Below are positions 18,342 through 27,233 of a stretch of 64,000 nucleotides of DNA, piece by piece. The position numbers and the translations under genes were made by a program. The notes below the pieces were generated by a model. It saw only the letters and a list, made by a program, of their open reading frames with translations, had not been told where the DNA came from and did no database searches. This DNA comes from an uncultured Pelagibacteraceae bacterium (GTDB lineage: Bacteria > Pseudomonadota > Alphaproteobacteria > Pelagibacterales > Pelagibacteraceae). Location of the stretch: contig CACHEF010000001.1 in the NCBI GenBank assembly GCA_902578775.1, positions 62,001-126,000 of the forward strand, written 5' to 3'. Numbering within the stretch: position 1 is the first letter of the stretch; each line of letters begins with the position of its first letter.

Positions 18342-18692
18342 TTAAAAACTTAGATGTTTTAATGTTTCTAAATATCGATTGAATTCCTCTATAAAAGTTT
18401 CACTAGGCTTTATGTGTTTTTTTCTTTGATCACCTGATGTTTTCTCTAAGAAAAAGAACCCTTTTTCACAGGCCTCGTTTATCATTAAAGCAGATTTTGG
18501 TCTTGAGGTTTTAAATAATTTTGTTTTTAACTCTTCAACGGTCAGATTTTGATTGTACTTAAATGCATGCATTACTAGAAGCATCATATGATAATGGGAT
18601 GGTGATTTTCTAAAAAAATAGTTACTAGACATATGTGAAAGTTTCATTTGATCCTCCCAAAATTCTAATAAATCTTTTGCAGTTTTAGTCAT
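18342..18692 (-). CDS. MarR-like winged-helix regulator coupled to tdm
   Basis: A 116-residue protein with a helix-turn-helix pattern in the middle (NLTVEELKTKLFKTSRPKSA followed by LMINEACEKGFFFLEKT) and a wing with charged residues (SGDQRKKHIKPSE), as in MarR-type regulators that lack a separate sensing domain. Its ATG overlaps the tdm stop codon by one base, so it is translated with TMAO demethylase. A role as local regulator of TMAO/TMA genes is inferred. The protein is shorter than most MarR members (about 140), and the fold call is from pattern only. Confidence 0.6.
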   Translation of the reverse strand: MTKTAKDLLEFWEDQMKLSHMSSNYFFRKSPSHYHMMLLVMHAFKYNQNLTVEELKTKLFKTSRPKSALMINEACEKGFFFLEKTSGDQRKKHIKPSETFIEEFNRYLETLKHLSF

Positions 18693-21031
18693 TATGATCT
18701 TACACGAATTTTTTGAGGATCGTAGTGAGGAAAGCCAACTATTTTAGCTGGAATTCTTTTTTGATGTCCATCAATCTTTCCAATTTCTACTTCTGTGCCT
18801 ATTTCTGAATGACCAACATCAATTCTGCATAAAGCAATATTTTTTCCTAAAGTGGGAGACAAACATCCACTTGTAATTATCCCAACTTGGGCTCTTCCAA
18901 TATGCACACAATCTCCATGATTAGCTTTTTCTTTTCCAACTATTTCTATACCAACTAGTTTTTTTTGCGGGTTTTCTTTTCTTTTAATTAGACTTTCTTT
19001 TCCAATAAAATCGTCAGATTTAGTTTTAAGTGGAACAGCAAAACCTATACCAGCTTCAAAAGGATCTTGTTGTCCATCAAATTCGTTACCAAATAAAACT
19101 AATCCAGCTTCAATTCTTAATAAATCTAATGCACCAAATCCTGCAGGTATAAGCCCATCTTCTTTGCCTGTCTCCATAACTTTGTCCCATAATTGAGGAG
19201 CATGATCAGGATGACACCAAACCTCATAACCAAGCTCTCCTGTATAGCCTGTTCTAGAAACAATTAATGGAATTCCGTTTAATTCTTCTAATCTACATAT
19301 AGTAAATCTAAACCATTGTAATTCTGATATTGTTGGTTGAGTTGGTGGAGTAAAAACTATCTTTTCTAAAATTTTTCTACTGTTAGGACCTTGTACAGAT
19401 ATATTATTAATTTGATCTGTTGAGTTTTTTATAATTACTTTAAAATTTTTCTTTTTTGCTTGTTCTTTTAACCATTCACCTGCATATTCGTCTCCACAAA
19501 CCCACCTAAAACCTGTTTCACTTAATCTCAACAATGTACCGTCATCAAACATAGTACCGTTTTCATAACACATTGCAGAATATACAATCTGACCGACAGA
19601 AAGTTTTTTAATATTTCTTGTCAATGTATAATTCATTAGATCTTCAGCATCAGGACCTATAATTTCAAATTTTCTTAATGAAGATAAATCGATAATAACA
19701 GCTTTTTCCCTGCACGCTGTGTATTCATTTATTATACCATGTTTTGTATAATCATTTGGTAACCAAAATCCTCTTGCATCAACAAAGTTTCTTGTAAGTT
19801 TCGATGTTCTTTCATAAAAACCAGTGTTTCTTGTAAGTTTTTTTTCAGAGTCTGTTTTCATTCTAAAAGCAAATGATTTTGTAAATTCTTTTTTTCGATC
19901 ATATGTTCTAACAAAAATATCAGTAGGATTCCATCCATTACAGCTGTCAATATCACTTGGACAGGCAGTTGTACCACATGTTAAATCTTTTAAAGCTCTT
20001 AATATTACATAATCACCAGGTCTAGCAAAAGACTCGTCTGATAGTACTGAGTTTTGACCACCAGCAGATGTATTGAAAAATAAGTTAATCGCATGCCAAC
20101 CCTTTTTTTTTTGAACCCCATATTTTTCCATTGCTTCATTTAAATTGTCAGAACAATTTGCATGACCAAAATAACCAGCATCCTCATAATATTTAGATGT
20201 GCAAGCAAGATTAAATGTATCATGAATACCAACTGTATCTCTAACTACCTCTACTAATGGTTCGTGATCAATATCGTAAAATTTTGAAAATAGACCTGGC
20301 CCTGGAAAAGTATGACCCATGAAAGTTCTTGTTGTTTGCCAATCAAGACCATTTTCTCTTCCTTTATCTAATTTTGCCGTATCATAAGCTACAAAATCAG
20401 AGCACTGTCTTCCTGTAGGCGTAATTATTTGGATATAGTCTCCCTCTTTTACTTGATAACCAATTGAAGTTGTCCTTGCTATATTTCTTTCATCTGATGG
20501 ATCGTATATAGGATCTGGAATAATAGAAAACTCTTTCTCTTTTTTTATTTCTGACCTTTTTACCATTACTGTAAGCTCGGTCGAAGGATTTTGCTCATGT
20601 ATTAGCATTTGATTTCCTGGAGCCGCAAAAATACAATAGCATTTATCTTTAGATTTTAATTTGAAACTTTCATTTGCTTTAGTTTCTTTATTAAAAATTA
20701 CTGAAGATTTTGATTTTTCTATGTCTAAGTTTCTTTTTTTTAATTGAAGTAAAGCTTGCAAAGATGTTTCATCTTTTTTAAGAAGTATTTTTTTGATTTC
20801 TGAATTATCTCTAATCTCTTTTAAGCTTAAAATTCCAAGTTCTGATTTACCTTCTTTGTTAAATACTGAAATCTCACAAATTTGATTACCTTCATTATTA
20901 ATTATTTCTATTTCATCATCTGGTAAAATTTGAATTCCAGTTAATCCACCACCCTCTACAACATATCTTTCAACCCCAGGTGGAAGTGTATTTAAGCCAG
21001 GTTCTTTTATATTTAAAGAAGTTTGCGACAT
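18692..21031 (-). CDS. tdm: Trimethylamine N-oxide demethylase (aldolase)
   Basis: A 779-residue two-domain protein from the ATG at 21031 (MSQTSLNIKEPG); a more upstream ATG at 21052 is possible. The N-terminal half (about 1-385) contains the DUF1989-type domain with cysteines near residues 277, 293, 352, 357 and 364 (for example NLACTSKYYEDAGYFGHANC, LTCGTTACPSD), expected to bind metal. The C-terminal half (about 400-779) is a GcvT-like tetrahydrofolate domain (for example DLLRIEAGLVLFGNEFDG). This fusion is the hallmark of Tdm, which cleaves TMAO to dimethylamine and formaldehyde; the folate domain is thought to capture formaldehyde. It is divergent from tmoX, the TMAO-binding protein gene. 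Confidence 0.92.
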   Translation of the reverse strand: MSQTSLNIKEPGLNTLPPGVERYVVEGGGLTGIQILPDDEIEIINNEGNQICEISVFNKEGKSELGILSLKEIRDNSEIKKILLKKDETSLQALLQLKKRNLDIEKSKSSVIFNKETKANESFKLKSKDKCYCIFAAPGNQMLIHEQNPSTELTVMVKRSEIKKEKEFSIIPDPIYDPSDERNIARTTSIGYQVKEGDYIQIITPTGRQCSDFVAYDTAKLDKGRENGLDWQTTRTFMGHTFPGPGLFSKFYDIDHEPLVEVVRDTVGIHDTFNLACTSKYYEDAGYFGHANCSDNLNEAMEKYGVQKKKGWHAINLFFNTSAGGQNSVLSDESFARPGDYVILRALKDLTCGTTACPSDIDSCNGWNPTDIFVRTYDRKKEFTKSFAFRMKTDSEKKLTRNTGFYERTSKLTRNFVDARGFWLPNDYTKHGIINEYTACREKAVIIDLSSLRKFEIIGPDAEDLMNYTLTRNIKKLSVGQIVYSAMCYENGTMFDDGTLLRLSETGFRWVCGDEYAGEWLKEQAKKKNFKVIIKNSTDQINNISVQGPNSRKILEKIVFTPPTQPTISELQWFRFTICRLEELNGIPLIVSRTGYTGELGYEVWCHPDHAPQLWDKVMETGKEDGLIPAGFGALDLLRIEAGLVLFGNEFDGQQDPFEAGIGFAVPLKTKSDDFIGKESLIKRKENPQKKLVGIEIVGKEKANHGDCVHIGRAQVGIITSGCLSPTLGKNIALCRIDVGHSEIGTEVEIGKIDGHQKRIPAKIVGFPHYDPQKIRVRS

Positions 21032-21072
21032 TTTATAATTATTTATGATCATATTATATAAATATCTATCTG

Positions 21073-21101
21073 TTGACTATCCTATTAGTTAAGCACATAC
21101 T
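21073..21101 (+). promoter_or_regulatory. tmoX: Candidate promoter for tmoX
   Basis: TTGACT at 21073-21078, a 17-base spacer, then CATACT at 21096-21101, resembling a sigma-70 promoter 32 bases before the tmoX start. It lies in the roughly 100-base divergent region shared with tdm. A consensus Shine-Dalgarno AGGAGG at 21121-21126 precedes the tmoX ATG by six bases, the strongest ribosome site seen in the window, which fits high expression of a periplasmic binding protein. Confidence 0.45.
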
Positions 21102-21132
21102 AACAACTTTAATTAGTACTAGGAGGAAAAAA

Positions 21133-22101
21133 ATGAAAAACAAATTACCGTTATTAATCGGTGCAATTGTTGTTATTGCTGGTCTTGTTTTCTTTATGGG
21201 TGGAGGAGATAAAACTGCAAAGAAATCAGGTGATAGCAGTGCCCCAATAGTAATTCCAACTCATAACTGGTCAAGCCAAATAGTAATGGCTTACGTTATT
21301 GGTGGAATTTTTGAAAGTATGGGAAACAATGTAAGTTATGTTAATGCTGACTCACAAGCTGTTTATGAGTCAATTAGAATAGGAGATGTTACAATCTCTC
21401 ATGAAGTATGGGAGTCTGCATTTGGAAAATCATTCACAACTGCTTTAGACAAAGGTGGTCTACTAGATTGGGGTGATCACGAGGCAAGAACTCTTGAGGA
21501 TATGGGATATCCTAACTGGGTTGTAGATAAAGGATTATGCCCAGGTCTACCAGATTGGACAGCATTAAAAAATCCAGATTGTGCAAAAAACTTTGTAACA
21601 CCAGACTCTGGTGGAAAAGGACGTATGCTAGAGGGCCCACAAACTTGGCATGGTGATTTAATTCCACAAAGAGTAGACGCACTAGGTTTAGGCGATCTTT
21701 GGATGGTTAAATTTGCTGGAAGTGCAGATGCGCTTTGGGCAGAGTTAGCAGCAGCAGAAAAAGAGGGAAGAGGAACAATAATTTTTAACTGGACACCAAA
21801 CTTTACGGATGGAGCTGGTTTTACATTTATTGACTTTCCACCTTATACAGCAGGCTGTAGACCAGAAGATGGTGGAGATGGTAAATGTGGTTCTCCGGAT
21901 GGATATTTGAAAAAAGCAGTGCATGAGGATTTTCCTAACACTCATCCAAACGCAGCTGCAGCTTTCAAAAAAATGTCATTCTCTACTAGTCAGATTGGAG
22001 CAATGGCAGCTTTAGTCGATATCGATAAAATGACTCACGAAGATGCAGCTAAAAAATGGTTAGCTGATAATGAGTCAGTTTGGAAAGCATTTACTAAATA
22101 A
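21133..22101 (+). CDS. tmoX: TMAO-binding protein of an ABC transporter
   Basis: A 322-residue substrate-binding protein of the glycine-betaine/proline (OpuAC/ProX) superfamily. The ATG at 21133 is chosen because AGGAGG precedes it and an N-terminal membrane anchor follows (LPLLIGAIVVIAGLVFF), then the mature domain with IPTHNWSSQIVMAYVIGGIF and FNWTPNF, aromatic residues able to cage a quaternary or N-oxide nitrogen. The lysine-rich spacer GGGDKTAKKSGDSSA joins anchor and domain. TmoX delivers TMAO to TmoVW. Placement opposite tdm and upstream of a double permease supports TMAO rather than betaine, although a related methylated amine cannot be excluded. A terminator follows 22 bases downstream. 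Confidence 0.88.
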   Translation: MKNKLPLLIGAIVVIAGLVFFMGGGDKTAKKSGDSSAPIVIPTHNWSSQIVMAYVIGGIFESMGNNVSYVNADSQAVYESIRIGDVTISHEVWESAFGKSFTTALDKGGLLDWGDHEARTLEDMGYPNWVVDKGLCPGLPDWTALKNPDCAKNFVTPDSGGKGRMLEGPQTWHGDLIPQRVDALGLGDLWMVKFAGSADALWAELAAAEKEGRGTIIFNWTPNFTDGAGFTFIDFPPYTAGCRPEDGGDGKCGSPDGYLKKAVHEDFPNTHPNAAAAFKKMSFSTSQIGAMAALVDIDKMTHEDAAKKWLADNESVWKAFTK

Positions 22102-22123
22102 GGTAAGTATAAAAAAAAATAAT

Positions 22124-22159
22124 AAATCTCTCCCAACATTGTTGGGGGAGATTTTTTTT
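22124..22159 (+). terminator. Intrinsic terminator directly after tmoX
   Basis: A near-perfect 14-bp hairpin, aaatctctcccaac / gttgggggagattt with a 3-base loop, followed by a run of T residues. It lies 22 bases after the tmoX stop. It should uncouple abundant tmoX mRNA from the downstream genes. Confidence 0.85.
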
Positions 22160-22171
22160 AATATAAATTTC

Positions 22172-22633
22172 ATGAAAAAATATTTTTTAAGTGTACTTAT
22201 TATTTTATTTTTTATTAATAATTCAATTGCAGAAAATATTAATATTAAAGAAAATATTGATTTAAGTTTTAAATGTGAATTAGAAAAAAAAATAATTAAA
22301 AACTCTAAGTATAATTATCAGGTATTTCCAGCGAAAGATTTAGATCAAAAAGATTTAAGTAAATTTGAAATAAAATCAGAACAACCAGAGACTCTTAATA
22401 TTAAAGGCCTATCATCATTTCTTTCTCAATCGGTAAAACTAAGTGTTAAAGTTGTAAATAAAGATGTTGTTTTATTTAAAGCTATTGACAATAATATTAA
22501 TTATTCTGAGTCAGCTATAATTGATAGAAAAACAGGTGAATTAGTTCATGAAATTTCAAAAAATATAAAAAGTAAGAATTCTGAAAAGGACATTACTTTT
22601 TATTCTTGTAGTGAACTGAATAAAAATGTCTGA
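22172..22633 (+). CDS. Secreted or periplasmic protein of unknown function
   Basis: The start is taken at the ATG at 22172, giving 153 residues with a good signal peptide (MKKYFLSVLIILFFINNSIA, cleavage near residue 20); an upstream in-frame ATG at 22070 overlaps tmoX and the terminator and is rejected. The mature part is polar, lysine-rich, with two cysteines (about residues 32 and 146) that could form a disulfide. The last stretch KTGELVHEISKN resembles a beta-strand hairpin. No family recognised. It lies between tmoX and a MORN-repeat gene. Confidence 0.65.
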   Translation: MKKYFLSVLIILFFINNSIAENINIKENIDLSFKCELEKKIIKNSKYNYQVFPAKDLDQKDLSKFEIKSEQPETLNIKGLSSFLSQSVKLSVKVVNKDVVLFKAIDNNINYSESAIIDRKTGELVHEISKNIKSKNSEKDITFYSCSELNKNV

Positions 22634-22667
22634 TTTTTTTTTTATTAATTTTGTGTAAGATGAAAAA

Positions 22668-23045
22668 ATGAAAAAATTTATTATCGGCTTGTTTTTAAGT
22701 TTTTTAATTACGTCTTTTGCTCAAGCAAGAAGCACTGGATGTAAAGAGGGAAACTGTGAAAACGGATATGGTAAATGGGTTTATACAGACAAAACCACTT
22801 ACGAGGGAGAATGGGTAGGAACTAAAAAAAATGGTCAAGGAGTAGAGACTTGGCCTAATGGATATATTTACAAGGGAGAATTTAAGAATAGTGAGTGGAG
22901 TGGAATAGGTATTTTGACTTTTCCAGATGGATCTACATATGAAGGTGAGTGGGCTAAAGGTTTTATGAATGGTAAAGGAACTTTTACTTGGACTGATGGA
23001 AAACAAAAATCAGGAACATGGATAAATGGAAAGTTACAGGATTAA
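22668..23045 (+). CDS. MORN-repeat protein, exported
   Basis: A 125-residue protein with a signal peptide (MKKFIIGLFLSFLITSFAQA) and about four MORN repeats: YGKWVYTDKTTYEGEWVG, GQGVETWPNGYIYKGEF, GIGILTFPDGSTYEGEW and GKGTFTWTDGKQKSGTW. MORN repeats form beta-hairpin sheets used for protein or lipid contact. Function in bacteria is poorly defined. The stop overlaps the next ATG by one base (TAATG), coupling it to a membrane protein gene. Both lie within the gap between tmoX and tmoW. Confidence 0.85.
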   Translation: MKKFIIGLFLSFLITSFAQARSTGCKEGNCENGYGKWVYTDKTTYEGEWVGTKKNGQGVETWPNGYIYKGEFKNSEWSGIGILTFPDGSTYEGEWAKGFMNGKGTFTWTDGKQKSGTWINGKLQD

Positions 23046-23596
23046 TGATTAAAGAAACCAATTTAGCTAAAATTAAAGAATTACCAGATCAAATTAAACA
23101 AACTGGTGGTTTAGTAATTTTGATCTTAATTATTATTTTTTCTTTTTTTGTTTTAGATATTATGTTTGGAGAAGGTGATGAATTAGTCAAAAAAATGAAA
23201 TTAGAAGAGAAGCGAATTGCGGAGGAAAAAAAATTAAGTGAATTAATATCAAAACTTCCTTCAGGAATATTAGTTACTTTTGATGGAACTGATCATTACA
23301 AATTATCGGATGAAGTATACGAACAAGTCTGTAAGGCAACAAAACTAATTCCTCAAAGAGCAATAATGGGTGCAAATTTTCTTAATTTTAGAGCTCATGA
23401 AATTTATACAATTAATGGAAATAAAATAAATGATACATTTGTTAAGTGGGATAATGAAAAAAACAAGTGTTTCGCTGGCTTTACAGTAAGTGGAAAAAAT
23501 GTTGGAGTTAATGAGTCAATTACTGTTAGTGGAGAAGCTCTTAGTTTTTTAAGCACAGGAATTGATACAAGAGTGTATTTTATTAAAAATTTTTAA
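23045..23596 (+). CDS. Single-pass membrane protein of unknown function
   Basis: The start is the ATG at 23045 overlapping the MORN gene stop, giving 183 residues. A hydrophobic helix spans about residues 22-41 (LVILILIIIFSFFVLDIMFG), followed by a charged, probably coiled-coil stretch (LVKKMKLEEKRIAEEKKLSE) and a globular domain with two cysteines (in YEQVCKATKLI and NKCFAGFTVSG). Not recognised. Because its ATG is coupled to the MORN protein, the two may work together at the envelope. It ends 63 bases before tmoW. Confidence 0.65.
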   Translation: MIKETNLAKIKELPDQIKQTGGLVILILIIIFSFFVLDIMFGEGDELVKKMKLEEKRIAEEKKLSELISKLPSGILVTFDGTDHYKLSDEVYEQVCKATKLIPQRAIMGANFLNFRAHEIYTINGNKINDTFVKWDNEKNKCFAGFTVSGKNVGVNESITVSGEALSFLSTGIDTRVYFIKNF

Positions 23597-23659
23597 GGAG
23601 AAACAACAATTATATGGATTTAACTTTATCTTGATATCATATAATTTGATCTAATATTT

Positions 23660-24688
23660 ATGTCTAATCCGGTAATTAAATGTGAAAATGTTTTCAAAAT
23701 TTTTGGAGCTAATGCAAAAAAAATGCTTCAAGATTCCAATGGGAACGTTGATGCTCAAACATTTCAAAATAATGGATGTATTGTAGGCGTAAACAATGCT
23801 TCATTTGAAGTTTCAAAAGGGGAAATGTTAGTTGTCATGGGTTTATCGGGATCAGGTAAATCAACATTATTAAGATGCATATCAAGATTAACAGATGCTA
23901 CAGGTGGAAAGATTTATATTGAGGGTCAAGATTTATTAAAATTAAATAATAAAGAACTTATTGATCTTAGAAGAAATAAAATGGGAATGGTCTTTCAAAG
24001 TTTTGCTTTACTACCTCATAAAACAGTAGTTGAAAATATTGCATTTCCACTTCAAATCAAAGGCATAGAAATTGAAGACAGTATAAGTAAGGCTATGGAT
24101 ATGGTTAAATTAGTTGGTCTTGAAGGCAGAGAAAACTATTTTCCTAGAGAGCTTTCAGGTGGACAACAACAAAGAGTAGGAATTGCAAGGTCATTAGCTG
24201 TTGAACCAGATATATGGTTTTTAGATGAACCTTTTTCTGCTTTAGACCCTTTAATTCGTAAAGAAATGCAAGATGAATTTTTAAGATTACAAGATAAATT
24301 ACAAAAAACAATTATGTTTATTACACACGATTTTGATGAAGCTTTAAAACTTGCTGATCGTATTGCAATTATGAAAGATGGTGTCATTGAACAATTAGAT
24401 ACACCTGCGAATATAGTTTTAAATCCAGCTACAGAATATGTAAGAAAATTCACTGAAGAAGTACCTAGAGAAAAAGTTCTATTGATTGAGGATGTAATGG
24501 ATAAGTCTGTTACCAAAGACTTAAGTGATTTAAAAGTCTCAAAGGATGAAACTATAGAAAATGTTGCTGAAAAAATTCTTACTCAAGAAAAAACAGTTGC
24601 TGTTATAGACGATAATAATAAAGTTGTAGGGTCTATTAATCCAACAAAAATAATTAATACAGTTTTTGGAGGAAGAAAAAATAATTAG
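23660..24688 (+). CDS. tmoW: TMAO ABC transporter, ATP-binding protein
   Basis: A 342-residue ABC ATPase of the ProV/OpuAA type: Walker A GLSGSGKST (about residues 61-69), Q-loop MVFQSFALLPHKTV, signature LSGGQQQRVG, Walker B DIWFLDEPFSALD, and the switch histidine in FITHDFDEAL. A C-terminal extension of about 90 residues (from about 250) resembles a CBS-like regulatory domain as in glycine-betaine ATPases. It energises uptake through TmoV. The stop is 2 bases from the tmoV ATG, so the two are one transcript. Specificity for TMAO follows from context with tmoX and tdm. Confidence 0.88.
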   Translation: MSNPVIKCENVFKIFGANAKKMLQDSNGNVDAQTFQNNGCIVGVNNASFEVSKGEMLVVMGLSGSGKSTLLRCISRLTDATGGKIYIEGQDLLKLNNKELIDLRRNKMGMVFQSFALLPHKTVVENIAFPLQIKGIEIEDSISKAMDMVKLVGLEGRENYFPRELSGGQQQRVGIARSLAVEPDIWFLDEPFSALDPLIRKEMQDEFLRLQDKLQKTIMFITHDFDEALKLADRIAIMKDGVIEQLDTPANIVLNPATEYVRKFTEEVPREKVLLIEDVMDKSVTKDLSDLKVSKDETIENVAEKILTQEKTVAVIDDNNKVVGSINPTKIINTVFGGRKNN

Positions 24689-24690
24689 TT

Positions 24691-26844
24691 ATGGAAATTT
24701 TAAAAAAATATCCAAAAACATTTCAATGGTTATTTTTATTAATTATTTTTTTTGCATTATGTTTTGCAATCGAAGTTCCAGAGACATATAAATTTATTCG
24801 TGGCCAAGCTGAGTTTGTTAAAGACCCTAATCAAAGTTTTTACGTTTTTCTGGGGAAAGAGGTAAGATATTATCCTTTTGATGTATTCTGGAGATTACCA
24901 CCATTGCTTGGGTGGTTACCTATTTGGATAAATGACTCATTATTTTTTTTAATGAATGAATGGCTTCCAATGGAATTTTGGAATGAGACTACTCAATCAT
25001 ATAAAACTCGACCTTTAGTTTTGCAGATAACAAGGGAGGTAACTTCAATAATGACATTTTTGATAGAATTAATCAGAGATATTTTATTAGGAGGTCTAAA
25101 AACTATCGTTGCCTTTACAAGTTGGGACTTCGTAGGCTCAAATTCTTGGGCAAAAATGCCAGGTCTTCCGTGGACTATAGTTGCTGCTGGTGCAGCAATA
25201 TTGGCTTATAAATTAAGTGGTAAAGGTCTGGCTTTATTTGCAGGATTAGTAATGGTTTATATTTCTGTATTTGGTCAATGGAAACCGTCTATGCAAACTC
25301 TTTCTTTTATATTGGTTGCAGCACCATTATCTTTTGTTTTTGGTTTAGGTTTAGGAATTGCAGCATTTAAAAATAAGCGTGTAGAAAAAGCTTTATATCC
25401 TGTGTTATTAGTTATGCAGACAATGCCACAATATGCTGTGTTGGTTCCTGCACTTGTCCTTTTTGGAGTTGGTGATCATGCAGCAGTAATTATTACTATG
25501 ATTGTTGCTGTCCCTCCAATGATATTATTAACTTTAATTGGTTTAAGAGCAGTTCCACCAGAAGTTATTGAAGCTGGAAGGATGAGTGGATGTAATAATT
25601 GGCAGCTAATGTTTAAAGTATTAATTCCAACTGCAAGAAGAGATATATTAATTGGAGTAAACCAAGTAATTATGGTCTGCTTTTCTATGGCTGTTATTTC
25701 AGCTTTTATAGGTGCAAAAGGTTTAGGATTTAATTTATTATTAGCATTAAATCAGCTTAATATAGGCCTGGCGTTAGAGGCAGGTTTATGTATTAGTTTA
25801 ATTGCAATATTATTAGACAAAATGTCTTTGGCATGGGCAAATAAACAAGTTGATTATTTTGGCAACTTAACTTTTTTTGAAAGAAATAAAAATGCTTATT
25901 ATTTTAGTATTGCAGTAGCAATAGGAGTAGTACTAGCTTATTTAGGATCTTTCTATTTTGAAGAAGGATACAATTATCTATTTGAAGTTCCTCATAATAA
26001 AGGAATATCCACAGCTGATTTTTGGAATAAAGGAGTTGATTGGATTTTTGACACTTTTTTTGTCTATATTAAAGCATTTAATACTTGGTTAATTGTAGAA
26101 GTGTTACAACCAATGCGAGCTTTATATTTAAGAATGCCAGCAGTAGCCACAATAGTTTTAGTTGTTGGGGCTGGATATTTAATTGGTGGAATTCGATCAG
26201 CTTTAGTTGTTTGTGGATTAACATTATTTATAGCCTTAAGTCCTTGGTGGGATAGAGCTTTAGTTACAACTTATATGGCAACATTTGGTGTTATAGTATC
26301 TTGTATAATTGGGTTTACAGTTGGAACTTTATGTTTTCAGAATAAGCACTCAGCTAACTTTATGTTGGGTGTTTGTGATATTTTTCAAACGTTCCCCTCA
26401 TTTGTATATTTGATTCCAGTCATGATGCTTTTTGGAATAACTGATACATCAGTATTAATAGCAGTTATAGTTTACGCAACAATACCAGCTACAAGATATA
26501 CAATAGAAGGACTTAGAAGTGTTCCGATTGCTTTACATGATGCAGCAACAATGTCAGGCGTAAATAAATTTCAAAGATTAACTAAAATAGAATTTCCTCT
26601 AGCTTTCCCACATATGATGCTAGGTTTAAACCAAACAATCGTGTTTGCTTTATTCATGGTAATAATAGGAGCGTTTATTGGAACTGAAGATTTAGGCCAA
26701 TATATCCTTAAAGCGCTGTCAGATAAAAATGGAGCAGGCATAGGGTTGACGCTTGGAATTTGTGTAGCGTTTATAGGTTTGATTTTTGATAATTTAATAC
26801 GGACTTGGGTTGAAAAAAGAAAACACCATTTAGGTATCACCTAA
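24691..26844 (+). CDS. tmoV: TMAO ABC transporter, double permease
   Basis: A 717-residue inner-membrane protein made of two ProW-like permease halves. Each half has the EAA coupling loop: EAGRMSGCNNWQLMFKVLIP around residue 295 and HDAATMSGVNKFQRLTKIEF around residue 620. The N-terminus (1-150) is an additional tryptophan-rich segment. A single polypeptide with both halves is typical of TmoV, in contrast to one ProW chain used as a homodimer. It forms the TMAO channel with TmoW, fed by TmoX. Its end overlaps the converging dddK by four bases. Confidence 0.88.
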   Translation: MEILKKYPKTFQWLFLLIIFFALCFAIEVPETYKFIRGQAEFVKDPNQSFYVFLGKEVRYYPFDVFWRLPPLLGWLPIWINDSLFFLMNEWLPMEFWNETTQSYKTRPLVLQITREVTSIMTFLIELIRDILLGGLKTIVAFTSWDFVGSNSWAKMPGLPWTIVAAGAAILAYKLSGKGLALFAGLVMVYISVFGQWKPSMQTLSFILVAAPLSFVFGLGLGIAAFKNKRVEKALYPVLLVMQTMPQYAVLVPALVLFGVGDHAAVIITMIVAVPPMILLTLIGLRAVPPEVIEAGRMSGCNNWQLMFKVLIPTARRDILIGVNQVIMVCFSMAVISAFIGAKGLGFNLLLALNQLNIGLALEAGLCISLIAILLDKMSLAWANKQVDYFGNLTFFERNKNAYYFSIAVAIGVVLAYLGSFYFEEGYNYLFEVPHNKGISTADFWNKGVDWIFDTFFVYIKAFNTWLIVEVLQPMRALYLRMPAVATIVLVVGAGYLIGGIRSALVVCGLTLFIALSPWWDRALVTTYMATFGVIVSCIIGFTVGTLCFQNKHSANFMLGVCDIFQTFPSFVYLIPVMMLFGITDTSVLIAVIVYATIPATRYTIEGLRSVPIALHDAATMSGVNKFQRLTKIEFPLAFPHMMLGLNQTIVFALFMVIIGAFIGTEDLGQYILKALSDKNGAGIGLTLGICVAFIGLIFDNLIRTWVEKRKHHLGIT

Positions 26845-27215
26845 TAAAGATACTCAACTTCTGAAAAACGATCTTTAGGAAAAATCCAATAAAACTTCAA
26901 TGTTTCCTTTCCGTTATTCTTTAAAGCATGTTTTGCATTTTTAGCTATATAAACGACATCGCCTTTTTTAATTTCTTGAAATTCTCCAGATTTATTTAAT
27001 GTGCCAGTCCCTTCAGTAATCACATATATTTCAGCAGGCGAATGGTAATGTAGAATTAAATCACCACCTGGTTCGATCTCAGCAAAACCTAGTGAAAGGC
27101 CAGAACTTTTAGTAAAGTCTGCATCAATTAAAAATTTCCATCTAACACCAGGATATTTATCTGTAGTTGACCATTTTTGTTCAGCAATAGACTCCAGATT
27201 TTTAACAAATATCAT
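26841..27215 (-). CDS. dddK: DMSP lyase DddK (cupin)
   Basis: A 124-residue single-domain cupin that closely resembles the SAR11 enzyme DddK, which cleaves dimethylsulfoniopropionate to dimethyl sulfide and acrylate. The residues known for DddK occur at identical numbers: metal ligands H56, H58, E62 and H96, and the catalytic base Y64 (in HYHSPAEIYVIT and KNAKHALKNNG). The start MIFVKNLESI matches the family start. It lies 18 bases downstream of tmm in the same direction, so the two are probably one transcript. It converges on tmoV. The identification is from remembered family sequence plus perfect active-site conservation. Confidence 0.93.
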   Translation of the reverse strand: MIFVKNLESIAEQKWSTTDKYPGVRWKFLIDADFTKSSGLSLGFAEIEPGGDLILHYHSPAEIYVITEGTGTLNKSGEFQEIKKGDVVYIAKNAKHALKNNGKETLKFYWIFPKDRFSEVEYLY

Positions 27216-27233
27216 AAATGTTTTTTAGCACAA

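Noticed and set aside
21073-21133. Upstream TTG start for tmoX giving 20 extra residues
   Set aside because: The extra stretch covers the probable promoter and the AGGAGG ribosome site; the ATG at 21133 follows that site at ideal distance and begins a normal membrane anchor.
22070-22172. Longer version of the secreted protein beginning inside tmoX
   Set aside because: It would read through the tmoX end and the terminator hairpin; the ATG at 22172 begins a good signal peptide.
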